DNA from: Diphasiastrum complanatum
Lineage: Eukaryota > Streptophyta > Lycopodiopsida > Lycopodiales > Lycopodiaceae
NCBI GenBank assembly: GCA_029204225.1
Contig: CM055095.1
Location: forward strand, 46,698,510-46,762,509
Reading direction: 5' to 3'
DNA: 64,000 nucleotides
This document shows, piece by piece, positions 48,053-61,886 of this stretch (positions are counted from its first letter, which is position 1; each line of letters begins with the position of its first letter). Position numbers and translations under genes: made by a program. The notes below the pieces were generated by a model. The model saw only the letters and a list, made by a program, of their open reading frames with translations, searched no databases and had not been told where the DNA came from.

Positions 48053-49910
48053 ACTATATGATGTGAGAGACGTAACTACCAAGTTACATCTTCAAAGGAA
48101 ATTCTTCACACTCAAGATGTCGAATAATGATTATCTTGGGAGTCATATTAACCAGTTTAAGAATCTCTTGCAATAGATGGCCGTTGTCGGATCAGTCACA
48201 GACAATCAAGACACAATTATGACATTGCTTTCAAGCCTGTCCTCTACATATGAGAACTAGGTGATGATCATCATGACACACTTAGATTTAACTCTTATCA
48301 AAGTTCTCACTATGTTGCAGCAAGAAAATAATCGAAGAAGTCAAGACACTTCATCTACCTCTTTGTCTGATGCTCTATATGTCAACAAGGGCTCGAAACG
48401 ATAGAAGCAGAAAAGCTCCAAGTAGTCTACATCAAATTAGAAACAGACTCAAAGTCAAGAACAATCATCAAATCCACATTTGTCGAAGAAGAAGATGTTT
48501 TGTAGATATTGCAAACACAATAACCATGACATCCAAGATTGCTGAATTCTCAGAGTGAAGAATGCAACCAAGCAACCTGATCAACAAGCAAATATGGTTA
48601 CAGCATCTCTTGAAATCAAAATGGACAAAGGCGCTTTTATAGTCAAAGACAAATATGCGAATTCAGATGATTCATGATTTCTGAATTCTAGAACTACTCA
48701 ACATATGACCAATCATCGTGAGATTTTCCAATCATATATGCCTTACAACACAAAGAAGTATGTTCTTCTTGGTGATGATAGTACTCACACTATCGAAGGT
48801 GAAGGTACTGTAAGATTAAGATTCCAGCACTACTATCAAAAGTCTTGTATATTCCTAAAATCTCTACAAATCTGTTATCAGTAAGTAGAATTACAAAAAT
48901 TTAGGTCATAAAGTGGAGTTTGAGTCTGATCAATGCAGAATTATCGATAGGAGTAATAAGATCCTTGCACTCGACAAGAGGCATGGATACTTATATAGAT
49001 TGGCACACTGTTATTCTGATTTTAGTCAAGCTTTAAAACCTCTGTTCTCATCAGTAAAGCATTCCTATAGCATCATCGCTTAGGACACTTGAATTATGCA
49101 TCTATTTCGAACACGTCCAGACAATTCCTTGTACTTGATCTTGACTATCCTTCTGGTAAAGTTGATCTCCCTGTCTGCCATAGCTGCATCCTTGGAAAAT
49201 AGACTAGGATTCCTTTTATATCGAGTCATAGGCATGCAACAAAAGGTCTATTAGATGTTGTTCATACAGAGATATGTGGACCTATGCAAACTCCATCATT
49301 GTTAGATGCAAAGTATTTCATTATCTTTATTGCTACCAAGGGAGTTGGCTCAATTGGTTAACGCTTGACATCCAAAGTTTCTTTGGTCTCAGGTTCGAGC
49401 CTCCCCTTGGAAACCAAGAAGCATTATCTTTATTGGTGAATTCTTTTAAAGAACAACGTTATCAAATTTAGACAATTCAAAGAGCATGCAAAAAATCAGA
49501 TTGGTAAATGAATCAAATCATTGAGGCCCGACAACGGGGGAGAATACATCTCCACCGAATTCAAGGAGTTTTGCCTTAACAACGACATTGAGCAACAATA
49601 CATTACCTCCTATTCACCTCAGTCGAATGGTCTTGCTGAGAGAAAAAACAGAACCTTAGTTGAATCGGCAAAGTGCATGTTATCACATGCGACACTTCCG
49701 AAGTCCTTCTGGGCTAAAGCTGTTTCAACAACAATCTATATTCAGAACAAATGTCCTACTAAAGATCTCTTAGACAAAACACCATTCACAGTTTGGACAA
49801 GTACCAAACCTTCTTTATCAAATTTAAAAGTTTTTGGATGTACTGCTTATGCGCAAATTCCTCATGATCTTAGGAAGAAGTTTGACTTCTAGAGTATCAA
49901 ATGTATTTTC
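48053..49910 (+). pseudogene. Copia gag, protease and integrase relic
   Basis: Gag: LYDVRDVTTKLHLQRKFFTL, ending in the zinc knuckle MFCRYCKHNNHDIQDC (near 48496-48543). Protease: FLNSRTTQHMTNHREIF, where D-S-G has decayed to N-S-R. Pre-integrase: LGHLNYASIS, DLPVCHSCILGK. Integrase: LLDVVHTEICGPMQTPSL, then an SINE insertion (49333-49421), then LRPDNGGEYISTEFKEFCLN, NDIEQQYITSYSPQSNGLAE and KVFGCTAYAQIPHDLRKKF, so the D and E of the core remain. Many stops and frame changes. The same lineage recurs at 56174-56945 and 63033-64000. RT is absent; the sequence turns into gypsy near 49940. Confidence 0.88.
49333..49421 (+). mobile_element. tRNA-derived SINE, 89 bp, with a perfect 14-bp target duplication
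   Basis: Flanked on both sides by CATTATCTTTATTG (49319-49332 and 49422-49435). The insert contains an RNA polymerase III A box TGGCTCAATTGG and a B box GGTTCGAGCC about 45 bases apart. A tRNA-like acceptor pairs GGGAG (near 49340) with CTCCC (near 49400). There is no poly-A tail; it ends AAACCAAGAAG. Removing it restores the copia integrase frame at YFIIFI. It is shorter than most plant SINEs I know. Confidence 0.88.
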
Positions 49911-49939
49911 ATCAGCTACACTAGGTAAATCATCGTTTA

Positions 49940-50951
49940 CCCCTTGGTCAGGAGTTGGTAGATTAGGGATCTAGGATAAATGATCTGCTAAAAAATGTTG
50001 AACGCCCTTTTGAACAACAACCCGAAACTAAAATTCTTGCAATAACAAAATCCAATGAGTAATTCGATTGGCTGTGCAAGTTTTGTTGATAAGGTAGAGA
50101 AGTGCTTGATTAGTGAAGAAAGCTAAACTGCATAAACCATTGCCAAAGCCTCACGCTCGGTAGTGGTGTCATCGACTTCAGTGGGTATCAATTGTCTACT
50201 GAGAAATCGGATTGGATAATCCTTTTTGAATTCTCCCGGTTGGGTGAGCACTGCTCTAATGGCATACTTGGAGTAATCAGGAGCTTGGAGAAAAGGTCTG
50301 TTCATGAGAACTTCCTTCAATTGATTGAATGCGACTCTTTGTTTATCAGTCCATTTGGGAACAACCATCGCCTTATAGATTAATTGTGCTTTATTAGCAA
50401 AATAGAGAATAAAGCAACGATAATAGTTTTTGTGGCCTAGGAATGAATATACTTTTCTAATAGTGCATGATCCTGACAAATTTTGGATGATCATGTCCTT
50501 TTCAAGGTCAGTTGTGATACCGTTGACATTTGAAACACTCAATGTTGCTCCCAACGGACTCTTCATGTCGCATCTTGATGTGTGCTATTTGGATGAATGG
50601 GCTTTGAGTCAGTTTGGATGGTTTAAAAAGCTTGATAAGGGCGTCTTTGAGGGTATTCCAAGAAATGAGATCAGGAGGTTCCAGGTTGAGATACCACTCT
50701 TTGCCGGTTTCATAGAGGACCATAGGAAACAATATGAGCTTTTCAGTTTCAGAAGTGTCTCCATAGAAGCGACATGCATTATCAAAGTCTTGGAGAAATC
50801 TAACTGGGTCAAATTCTCCATCGTACTTTGGTGTATCAATTTGAGGAATTCTTCTTTCTAGGCATGGAGGATTACGATTGGAATATTTGGCAAAGTCTCT
50901 TGACATGATGCAGAGTGAGGAAAAGAGTAATAGTATAGATGAACAGTACAA
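49940..50951 (-). pseudogene. Ty3/gypsy relic: gag fused by deletion to RT/RNase H
   Basis: Right part (50951-50540) is gag: IDTPKYDGEFDPVRFLQDFD, KEWYLNLEPPDLISWNTLKD and ALIKLFKPSKLTQSPF (Retrotrans_gag). At about 50560 it jumps to late RT: GATLSVSNVNGITTDLEKDM, VYSFLGHKNYYRCFI, PKWTDKQRVAFNQLKEVL, then RNase H APDYSKYAIRAVLTQ, FLSRQLIPTE and TTTEREALAMVYAV. Downstream in shifted frames come NRITHWILLLQEF and VQKGVQHFLADHLS. Protease and most RT are deleted. The first RNase H Asp (D-A-S) is not preserved. The order and motifs are diagnostic for gypsy. Confidence 0.88.
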
Positions 50952-51422
50952 TACAATGTTTTGCCAGAAATGTCAAAAAGACGGATGTTTTTGCAAGATA
51001 ATGAGTTTTGGCAAGAATCTGCTGAAGCAACAGATTTCGCAAACAGGAGTATGACTCGTAGATAGGCTGATTAAGCAAAATACAATACTTGCAAATCCTG
51101 GTAGGGAGTTTTCACTGACAAACTACTGATATTTTAAATTTTTGGCTTTTTTGTGTGTAGGAAAGAATTCATAGAGGGTAAATATCAAAGTTTTAGGTTG
51201 TGGGCGATTTCATGAGATGGTCGACAAATTTTGAAACTGTATTTTTCTGGCAGCCAAGTTCAATTGTGAAAAAAAAGTGCCTTTTTGCATAAATCATACT
51301 AAATCTTTGAGACAGAATTTGCAGAGCTTCCAGAAGACTAATCTTTTTCACGCTAAACCTCATTAGAACTGGCGAATTCTAAGACAAAGAGTTAGTTAGA
51401 AAACATAGGGATTTGTCTTATT
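50952..51422. other. Unannotated spacer left of the fold-back element
   Basis: No recognisable coding sequence. It may be gypsy leader or LTR remnant. Confidence 0.4.
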
Positions 51423-53182
<1,760 letters not shown>

Positions 53183-54386
53183 CGAAGGAAGCATGGTTGC
53201 CATAGATGGCTACAGTGTATCGCTGCCTTCCTGGTTGTCTTAGACACCTACAAAGATATTCCTCTAGTCTATCTAAGAAATAGTCTGAATCAACAATTTG
53301 AATAGATCTTGTAATAATTTGACGTTGAGTTTTCTCTTGTTTGAATTTTATATTCAGCAAGATTGGTATCAAAGATAAATAATTAAGCCTGTACCATCCC
53401 AACATCATAATCCAACAAGTGGTACCTTTTTCGTTGTCTTTTTGCTACAGTCAATTTTCTCTTTAAGCGACACTATCAGAAATTGCAAGTAAAAACACAT
53501 TGTCGAGTTATTCGCATTTTTCGCATGTCAGAAATTGCGAGTAAAAATGCCATGTTGCATTTTTCGCATTTTTCAAAGTGCCTCAAATGTTAAGGAAATG
53601 ACTTTGGCAAAGTGTGGGACTACCCCAATATTCAAGAAATGAGATTTTGCAACACTGTCACATTTCTCACAAAACTTGCATTTTTAGGTTTCTCCCTGAT
53701 GATAGTTACGTTCATTTCTACAGAATGACAATCACGTTCATTTATGCAGACAGACTGTTTACGGCCAAATGTCACCACTTATCAACAACCAACTTCTGAG
53801 AAGAACTGGATGAATGTCAGATCAATGTGCACGAAAGTATAGGCCGTTGTTCATCGAATCAATTTTTTGGATTGAATATGAGTCTTCATACTCTCTCATG
53901 TTGATCTTTGTTTTTTGGATGATCACACACTTTGAAATCTTTGCATATTAGAATCTAGAATATCCCCTCTGAATTCGTGTTGTTTGAATCATGTGGGCCA
54001 TTCGCAGACCCAATATCAGATTAGCGCATGCGTAGAAAGGTCAGCAGCTGCAAAATGTAGGTCGGGTGCGCCGAACCGATATCAAATAGAAAAGTTGTAA
54101 AATAGGCGATAGCAGATGGGCACGGGGGATTGTGGAAAAAAAATATCATGACTGGGTCGGGCGCACTGAACATATATTGTCTATTGTAAAAAAAAAAAAT
54201 GGTAACTTTTGAATTATAGCTCAGATTGAGGCGATTACAGTGCCATTAGAAAGCCCTTGACAAGAGCTTTTCAATGACATCGAAGATGACCTAGTTCCGA
54301 GCTACGATTAAAGAGATATTCTCAGTCAAAGTTTTGGGTGATCGATCAATGGTCAACTTGATATCGGATCAGCGCGCAGTTAACCA
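53183..54386. other. Spacer with a CACTA-like tip
   Basis: CACTATCAGAAATTGC at 53471 resembles a CACTA terminus, followed by TTGCGAGTAAAAA and TTTTTCGCA motifs (53480-53580). TTGGTATCAAAGA near 53362 resembles a copia primer-binding site. No gene seen. Confidence 0.35.
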
Positions 54387-55167
54387 GCCTGACCGGTCTC
54401 TTGTAGTAATTGTTTCAAATTGTTGATGATCAGAGAGTCATCAACGTACAAAGCTATTATAACATAGCGTTGATGCTGTCGATTGTGCTTTTGTGATTGT
54501 TGGTCTGAATTAGTTTGCACAGCTTCACAGATTTCTTCTTCGAGAGCTGTTGCTTATTCGAATAGAGAGCGATAGTCTTTGTATTCGACGTGGATAAGCT
54601 TTTCTTTCTCACTTCTTCATGTAGTAAACTTGTTGTCACCTTTTGTAGAGACAGGTCGGGAGTAATGCTAAGTATCAACACAAGATTGTCATAAGAGGGA
54701 GGAAGACTAGATAGAAGAGACATGTTAGCATCTACGTCTGATACTGGCAAATCTACTGCAACTAGTTGATTGAGTAGCTATTTGAATTCGTCTAGATGAT
54801 CTGTGACTTAGGTTCCTTCACTCATCTTGAGCGACAAGAACTTCTTCCTCAGGAAGAGGTGAGTCAAAACATTTGTTGTCTCGTATAGACCAAAGAGAAT
54901 GTCCCATGCTTCTTTCGAACTGGAACAATTAGTTACATGAGCTATTTGTGAATCTTTAAGATTCAGAGATACAATGGCAAGGGCTTTGCCATCCTTAGCT
55001 TCCCAAGTGTCAGCCTGTCAGGTTTAGCTAGTCTGGCTATTGAACCATTGACGTACCCCTAGAGTTTTTTTTCCTGTGAGTATCATCTTCATCTTGAACT
55101 TTCACATTTGGAAGTCGTCACCATTGAACTTGTTGATCAAGCGGATTTCTGAAGATGTTCTTTCCAT
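54387..55167 (-). pseudogene. Copia gag with an attached RT scrap, minus strand
   Basis: The gag starts at 55167 (MERTSSEIRLINKFNGDDF). Despite several stops it reads through GKALAIVSLNLKDSQIAHVT, SSSKEAWDILFGLYETTNVL, LFLRKKFLSLKMSEGT and LLSSLPPSYDNLVLIL to a charged tail. At about 54460 it jumps to IIALYVDDSLIINNLKQLLQ, the catalytic YVDD of copia RT, which shows a large internal deletion. It lies directly downstream of the LTR at 55225-56173. Confidence 0.85.
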
Positions 55168-55224
55168 GATGAATGAATTTCATATACTAATCAGTAGTTT
55201 GGAACCAAGGCTCTGATACCACTC

Positions 55225-56173
55225 TGTTGGGGTGCTCTCCAATAAATTGGAAGAACTTTTCAAGATCTTTACCAAAACACAACATAAGCATTAACTTAGA
55301 ACGATTGGAGGAATGTCTTGTAGGTGTCAAAGACAACCATGAAGGAGCGAACAATTAGACGTTTAAGTCAGCCATGCTACCTTTGAATATTAGACATTCT
55401 GGATTGAGTAAATATCAATAGAGAAAGAAAACTATAAGAAAACATTTGTAGTGCAATACACATAAGAAGAATAGAGAATCTAAATTGAACCGTTGTAAGT
55501 ACAACGATCAGATTACAATCTTGTGCCCAAGAATGGTTCACAATAATGCTACACTATGTGCAGTGATCTTACTTAGCTAGTTACAGATTAAATAACTATC
55601 TCTATCTTCTGAATGGCTTTCACTCTCTCTAAAATCTCTGATCCTATGGAATCAGATACTGAAGACACAATTTAGTTCGCATAGGAACTTTATTTTACTC
55701 TTCTCCACTTGCATGTATTCATCACAGATTGACTCGTCATCATTTTCGTGAGTTGTCGTTATGTATATATGTACATGAGGCAGGTTTAATGACTATGTAG
55801 GCAACGAGCATAAAACAATGTAGTTGCTAAAGTGAACTGTGATGTGGTCTGCGTCTGACGGGGCAGGTGGATGACGTCGATCTCAAACCAAAGACTTTGA
55901 GTTTATGGGAGAACGAAGAGAATGTAGTCGAGTTCCTTGAACGAAGAGAATGTAGTCGATCCCGCTTCTGCTTCAGTTGATTATTGCGTAGACATTCAAC
56001 TTCAGAGGGTAAGAGTGCAAGGTTGTCGTAGAGAGAGAGAGTGTGTGTGTGTGTGTATTTACATAGTGTACTAGTACTCAGGAAATGTGACGAACCTGAA
56101 TGACTCATGTTCTGATAACGCGAATAGAAAAGGTTCGATTTCTAGTGAGTTGGAGTGATGTTTAATTCCAACA
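55225..56173 (-). repeat. Copia 5' LTR, about 949 bp
   Basis: Plus-strand TGTTGGGGTGCTC...TTTAATTCCAACA (TG...CA with TGTTGG/CCAACA tips). GGCTCTGATACCA at 55209-55221 is the complement of the initiator tRNA-Met primer-binding site. A short GT run lies at 56041-56056. The partner LTR was not found. Confidence 0.85.
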
Positions 56174-56945
56174 CCTCGACTACTGACTCTCACGCCTTGT
56201 ACACCAACAGAGGCTTGACAAAGCAGAAGAAGAAAATTCTGTAGCCATCAAAGCAAAATCAGAAACCAACACAACATCAAGAGTAGTCAAACCCACCGAC
56301 AAAGATTGAAGCTATTTTGCAGATACTGCAAAAGAAACAACCACGAGATTCAAGACCGTCGGATACTACAAGTGAAGAACAACATCAAGGGATGGTCGAA
56401 TCAAATGGCAAATACAACTGCAGAAGCACCACAGCCCATTCAAGAAGTCAGGATGCCTTCATGACTAGCCATCAAGGAGCATCAAACGACAACTCCTGAT
56501 TTCTAGATTTCGGAGCCACACAGCACATGACCAGCCATATCAGCTACTTTGAGTCCTATATGCCTTACAGTACCAAACGATATGTTCACCTGGGCAAAAT
56601 GTCCTACATGTACCGAATCTGTCGACAAATCTGCTCTCTGTAAGCAAAATTACAAGTCTTTGAATGTGATCAATGTAAAGTAGTCGATAGGACAGGCAAG
56701 ATTCTAGCACTCAGAAAGAAGCATAAATACTTGTATAGATTAAGTCATTGCTTTTCTATCTCTAGTCAGGCACTCAGTACTTCTATTCAAAAAAATAAAA
56801 ATTTACTTTGGCATTATAGACTTGGTCACTTGAATCATGCTTTTGTACAGCAAATGTCTAAGCAATCCATTGTTCTTGATCTCGACTATCCTGATAGGAA
56901 AGCTGAATTACCTGTCTTTCATGATTGTCTAGTCGGTAAATAGGC
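56174..56945 (+). pseudogene. Copia gag end, protease and pre-integrase relic
   Basis: Zinc knuckle LFCRYCKRNNHEIQDRR (final Cys lost), protease FLDFGATQHMTSHISYFESY (D-S-G decayed to D-F-G), then YLYRLSHCFSISSQALST, LLWHYRLGHLNHAFVQQM and LPVFHDCLVGK (pre-integrase, first Cys pair altered). Several frames. Same lineage as 48053-49910. Confidence 0.85.
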
Positions 56946-57567
56946 CAGGAAATCATTTAGTGAAACCCATTCCATAATCTTTTGGGATTTCACTTGTCTT
57001 TAAAATTCCTATTCGACTTGAATTGGGACAAGATTGCATAGCTAGTTAGCATTTATACCTGTTATAAGTAGAAGTATTCAAAATCTAAGTTCCATAAAAT
57101 GTAGTATTTTTTAGGGTAACTCAAATGTTGTTTCCAGATCATTGGAAGTCGGAGTACGTTCAGACGTCTGCTAGCAATGAAAGTGGCTCACAAAGTAACA
57201 ATCTATAGAGTATCGAGAGCCAAAAAAAAGAATTCTATTAAGAAATATTAAGCTGACTTATCTAATCCAATCATTTCTGAAGAATTCATGTTGCACAAAC
57301 TGAGTACGTTTATTCTATGAAAGTGAAAAAAAAAAAAACATTCCATACTCGCTTCTTCGAATTCACTTTTCCAACCTCATCATTCAAACAATCTAGTTCA
57401 TCCTTAAATGACTTCAACTCATGACCAATGAGCATATAGTTGTTCGGTTTGAAGTAATTGATTATGTTACACAAGTACTAGTGGTTCAATGAATCTCAAT
57501 GCATCATTGTTAATCGTAGTCTTGGTGAATGATCTTTTGCCAAGACATTGGCAAATGCAGAAAGGGG
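56946..57567. other. Unannotated spacer
   Basis: AT-rich, with no recognisable frame. Probably eroded copia. Confidence 0.4.
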
Positions 57568-59343
57568 CATTAGGGCCCTTTTTGGACTCAAAAAGGGCCT
57601 CTTCCTTGCCTAAACAGGTTTGTTAATCATAATTAGTTTAGAGTTAATCAATCCTACGTGGCACTTTTACCTTGGGTTACCACATAGGGTGAGCAAGAGT
57701 TAATGGCCAAATACAGGTCCCATCATCCATAGACTTTTGTAGGTACATTGTAAGGCAAGACTAGCATATTCATTGCCTTGGTTCCAATAGGACAACAGCT
57801 AGGGCTCTAGGTGGGACATAGACTTGCAGGCCTCATTTAATGCCCAAGTACATTTCAAATTTGAAAATTGCTTATGAATTTTAATCAACCCACTTTTGTG
57901 TCCCCCTTCACATTCAAACTAAGACTACCTCACTTTCATTAGCCTTTCACATACCAAATAATTTATTTCTTTTAGATGGATATCATTTTTTTCAAAATTG
58001 GCCTTTGGGATACATTTTCATTTAGCCATGGATTTAGTCTGTTTGACCTCGGAACATCAAAACAGGTGTTTATAAGTCAATATGTTTTAATTAGTTTACA
58101 AACATAAATGGAGGCCAGTTTTTCGTTTTTTGGGCCCGAAATCGCGATTTTTGGCCGTTTCACTTAATCAGAAGGCCAAAAATTGTGTTTCGGACAAAAA
58201 AAAATTCTGTTTTTTTGAAATCACGGTAAATCGCGATTTTGGGCAGGCCCAAAATCTCGCCTTACCGTGATTTTGAAAAAAAAAAAAAAAAATTGGTTCG
58301 AAATGCAATTTTTTTGCCTTCTGATAAAGTGAAACGGCCAAAAATCGCGATTTCAGGCCAAAATAACGAAAAGGACTCCGGGATACATTTCCGTTTGTAA
58401 ACTAATAAAAACAAATTGACTTATAAATACCTTTTTTGAGGTTCTAAGGTCAAACAGACTAAATCCATGACAAGATGAAAATGTATCTCGAAGGCCGATT
58501 TTTCATTTTTCTGGCCCGAAATCGCAATTTTTGGCCGTTTCACTTCATCAGAAGGCCAAAAATTGCGTTTTGGACCAAAAAATAATAATTATAATTTTCA
58601 AAATCATGGTAAGGCGCGATTTTGGGCCGTTTGACTTGGTCAAACGGCATAAAAAATCGCGCCTTGCCGTGATTTTGAAAAAAAAAAAAATTGGTCCAAA
58701 ACGCAATTTTTGGACTTCTAACGAAGTGAGACGGCCAAAATTCGCGATTTCAGGCCAAAAAAAAAATGAAAAACTACCCTTCGGGATACATTTCTGTTTG
58801 AAAACTAATAAAAACAAATTGACTTATTAACACCTTTTTTGAGATTCTGAGGTCAAACAGACTAATTTTTGGCCTTCTGATGAAGTGAAACGGCCGAAAA
58901 TCACGATTTCAGGCCAAAACAACGAAAAACTGGCCTCCGGGATACATTTTTGTTTGTAAACTAATAAAAACAAATTGACTTATAAACACCTTTTTTGAGG
59001 TTCTAAGGTTAAACAGACTAAATCCTTGGCGAAATGAAAATGTATCTCGAAGGTCAATTTTGAAAAAAAAATGATATCCATCTGAAAAAAATAAATTATT
59101 TGGTATGTGAAAGGCTAATGAAAGTGAGGTAGTCTTAGTTTGAATGGGAAGGGGGACACAAAAGTGGGTTGATTCAAATTCATAAGCAATTTTCAAATTT
59201 GAAATGTACTTGGGCATTAAATGAGGCCTACAAGTCTATGTCCCACCTAGAGTCGTAGTTGTTCTCCTATTGTTGGCTACTAGGTACTGTGTGTAGCTAT
59301 TGTTGGTTACTGGGTACTTTCAAGTGTATCCATGTAGGATTAA
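57568..59343. mobile_element. Second fold-back element copy, right tip missing
   Basis: Starts CATTAGGGCCCTTTTTGGAC and follows 51423 onward at about 90-95%. It has the same inverted arms (about 57815-58100 against 58930-59240) and a larger internal array of GGCCAAAAATTGCG / CGCGATTTTTGGCC motifs instead of the TA tract. Homology ends at GTGTATCCATGTAGGATTAA (59343), before the right terminus. Confidence 0.82.
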
Positions 59344-60533
59344 TTAAGGTATAAGAAAATATGGGGCTAATTGAAAAATCAAAATTTGTTGGATTAGGTT
59401 TGTGTACGCATCTTGCTCTTGTCTTCATCTTAGTCACTCATTAAGCATGTCTGCACAGAATAAGGTTGGTCATCAACAATCTTCAATATTTTGTATCCAT
59501 AGCCAGCATGCATTTCATTGACTCTCTCTATGATTCAATTAAAAAGTTCTCAGAAGACAACGTATAAGATATCAAAGATTTGAAAAAGTTAGCAAACAGC
59601 TTGTGCATAATTACTTTGATTTTTTGCCTTTTGTTGGTCTTGCATTGCAAAGGCAATACTATGTGTTGAGTTTGGTCAATGGAGTTTGAAAAAAAGTCAA
59701 CATTAAAGTATAGAACATGGAGGAGGTCTCAACTTTTGAGGCTTCGACCTTGGGTACAACATGTTTGCCACTTGCTTTGAACAATAGAAACTAATTTTGC
59801 ATGTCATTTTTCCCAGAGTTCAATGCATGTGTTTCTTGCATGAAACAACGCATGTATTCCTTCTTGTTGTTGTGCTCTCGCATACTTTAATGAAGAAATA
59901 TGAGAAACAACAATATAATATACCTAACTAATAATACCTCAACTCTAAGCATTCCCTCTCATCTCATTGACTGTTGGCTGATTCTGACGAATCCCCAAGA
60001 TACTCGGATAGAGCAATTCAAGAGCACCTCTCACCTTAGACTGAGGAGGTCTCTGAGAAGACGAGATGAACGAAGACTGAGAGCCGCGTATGAGAGCCAA
60101 GAAATGCTAGTTAGGAATGACAAACAAGAACTGTGTAAGCCTCATGGTGAATCCCGAAAGATGGAATGACCATGTAGGAACTAGTATTTCTAGGCAAATG
60201 TAATAAATGCAAGTAGACCCCTCTTAAAGGAAGTAGAGTGAGACACCTTTTGATGGTGACCTCTAGTGGAGAGCATTATTCCACTTGTAATTTGTGAAAT
60301 GTGGAAATTCCACTAGGATGCCACCTAAGGAGATCTCTTGCTTATTTAAGAGACTCCCTCTTTGTGAAGAGGAGCTTGTTGCATTGTATCTACTCCATGA
60401 TTGATTTCATGAGTTTGATGCTACACTAAGCTCCTTGATCATGATGGTTTTCTTGAGTGATGCGGAATGCTTATTTGTAGTAAATGACTTGTAGGATATT
60501 GTGTTAGGTACTGAGGAAGAGCCTGAAGCCATC
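59344..60533. other. Unannotated spacer
   Basis: No domain-bearing frame. About 59538-59590 matches 22951-23006. TTATTTAAGAG near 60340 could be a promoter element. Confidence 0.4.
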
Positions 60534-60823
60534 CATTAGGGTCCTTTTTGGACTCAAAAGGGTTTCTTTCTTGCCTAAACAAGTTTCTTAATTTTAATTA
60601 ATTTAGTGCTAATCAATCCTATATTGCATCTTTACCTTGGATAAACACATAGTGTGAGCAAGAGTTAAGGGTTAAATGTAGGTCTCATTTTCATAGACTT
60701 TTGTAGGTCTTTTGCATAGACTATAATAAGTAACTAATAGGTAAGTTACATGGTACAACTAGGATAGGGTTAAAATAGGACAAAACCTTCCATTGTAATA
60801 GGACAACACTTGGACCTAGGCAT
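60534..60823 (+). repeat. Left-arm fragment of a CATTAGGG fold-back element
   Basis: CATTAGGGTCCTTTTTGGAC then GTGAGCAAGAGTTAAGGG and ATAGACTTTTGTAGGT, about 80% similar to the first 250 bp of 51423-53182. A diverged, older copy that stops where a copia LTR begins. Confidence 0.75.
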
Positions 60824-61600
60824 TGTGAAGAATAGGCAAAATTTAGATTGATTATTTTGCAATTTCATGTACATATGTAAATCTCACATGTGTGGAGCAT
60901 GTTCCCACGTGTGGAGGGTAGGAATAATCATTTTAGATCATTAATCTTGAGTTTGGGGGTCCTATGACAAATTTACCCCTTGTACATATGTAAGTAGGTG
61001 ATTATGCCAAAAGCAGCTTTGACTTAGCTCGAGGTAGTGTACATATGGCATGATGATAGAGGGCTAGTAGCATATCTTTTGATGTTGTAATGTTGTCATG
61101 TGACCAATCACAAGAGAGAGATGAATAAAAAATGGTCCAATCAATGTAGGAGATGACAACTCAATGAACCAATCAAATTTAAGAGGTGTTATGTAAGAGA
61201 TCCAATCATTTTACTTGCTTACTACTCCTCTTGGATCTTGAACTACCATTAGAGAGTGAGAGAGTTCATTTGTACTAAGCTTTTTGAAGAGATTTGAGAG
61301 CATCTACACTTAGTTTTTTCTCCATCTTCTCTCTCTACTCAAGAGCCTCATGTAGATTCTTTCTCTACCCAATAGCAAGCTTATTTCATATATATATATT
61401 TTAAATTGATTTCATGTCAATTGGATGTGTCTTGATGAGGTTATAAACTTTCAAAGAGAGGTGGGTAGGGCACCCAACCTGGTTGGACACATCAAGTTAG
61501 GCTCATATCTAACTTGTTTCATCAAAGAACTCAAGAATTTGCTTGCCAATCTTGTCTAATGGAGATCTAGGTGTGATTCTGAAGCCATAGCCATATAGTT
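60824..61600 (+). repeat. Copia LTR and leader, plus strand (approximate right limit)
   Basis: Begins TGTGAAGAATAGGC, matching in orientation the tip of the minus-strand LTR ending at 9624. It shares CACATGTGTGGAGCATGTTC and CTCTCTACTCAAGAGC-type tracts with the LTR family at 8889 and 38310. The 3' end is diverged and no clear primer-binding site was found. Confidence 0.55.
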
Positions 61601-61886
61601 TCATGCAAAACAAGTGCATTTGATTTTTTTGTGGAGTCTTTGAGTGCCTTACACATGCTTGGAAGAAGTTGGCTTAAAAAATGTTGTTGTGCTTCATCTT
61701 TGGAAGGGAGCTTGATCTAGATTGAGAGAGATTGAATAGCTAGTGAGATTGACATAGCTAGTGAGATTGATCTCACATTTTAGTTGCAAGATCTCAAGTT
61801 GGAGTTGGTTGGACACCATTATTGGATCCTTCTTATAGAGAGAAACAACACTTTTGTTTGTGTTTGGATCCATTTCTCAAGGGAAG

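Noticed and set aside
49333-49421. A functional tRNA gene
   Set aside because: A and B boxes are present but anticodon arm and full cloverleaf are poor, and it has a 14-bp target duplication, so a SINE fits better.
59900-60169. 89-codon Arg-rich plus-strand frame
   Set aside because: No recognisable domain, no context, and plausible by chance.
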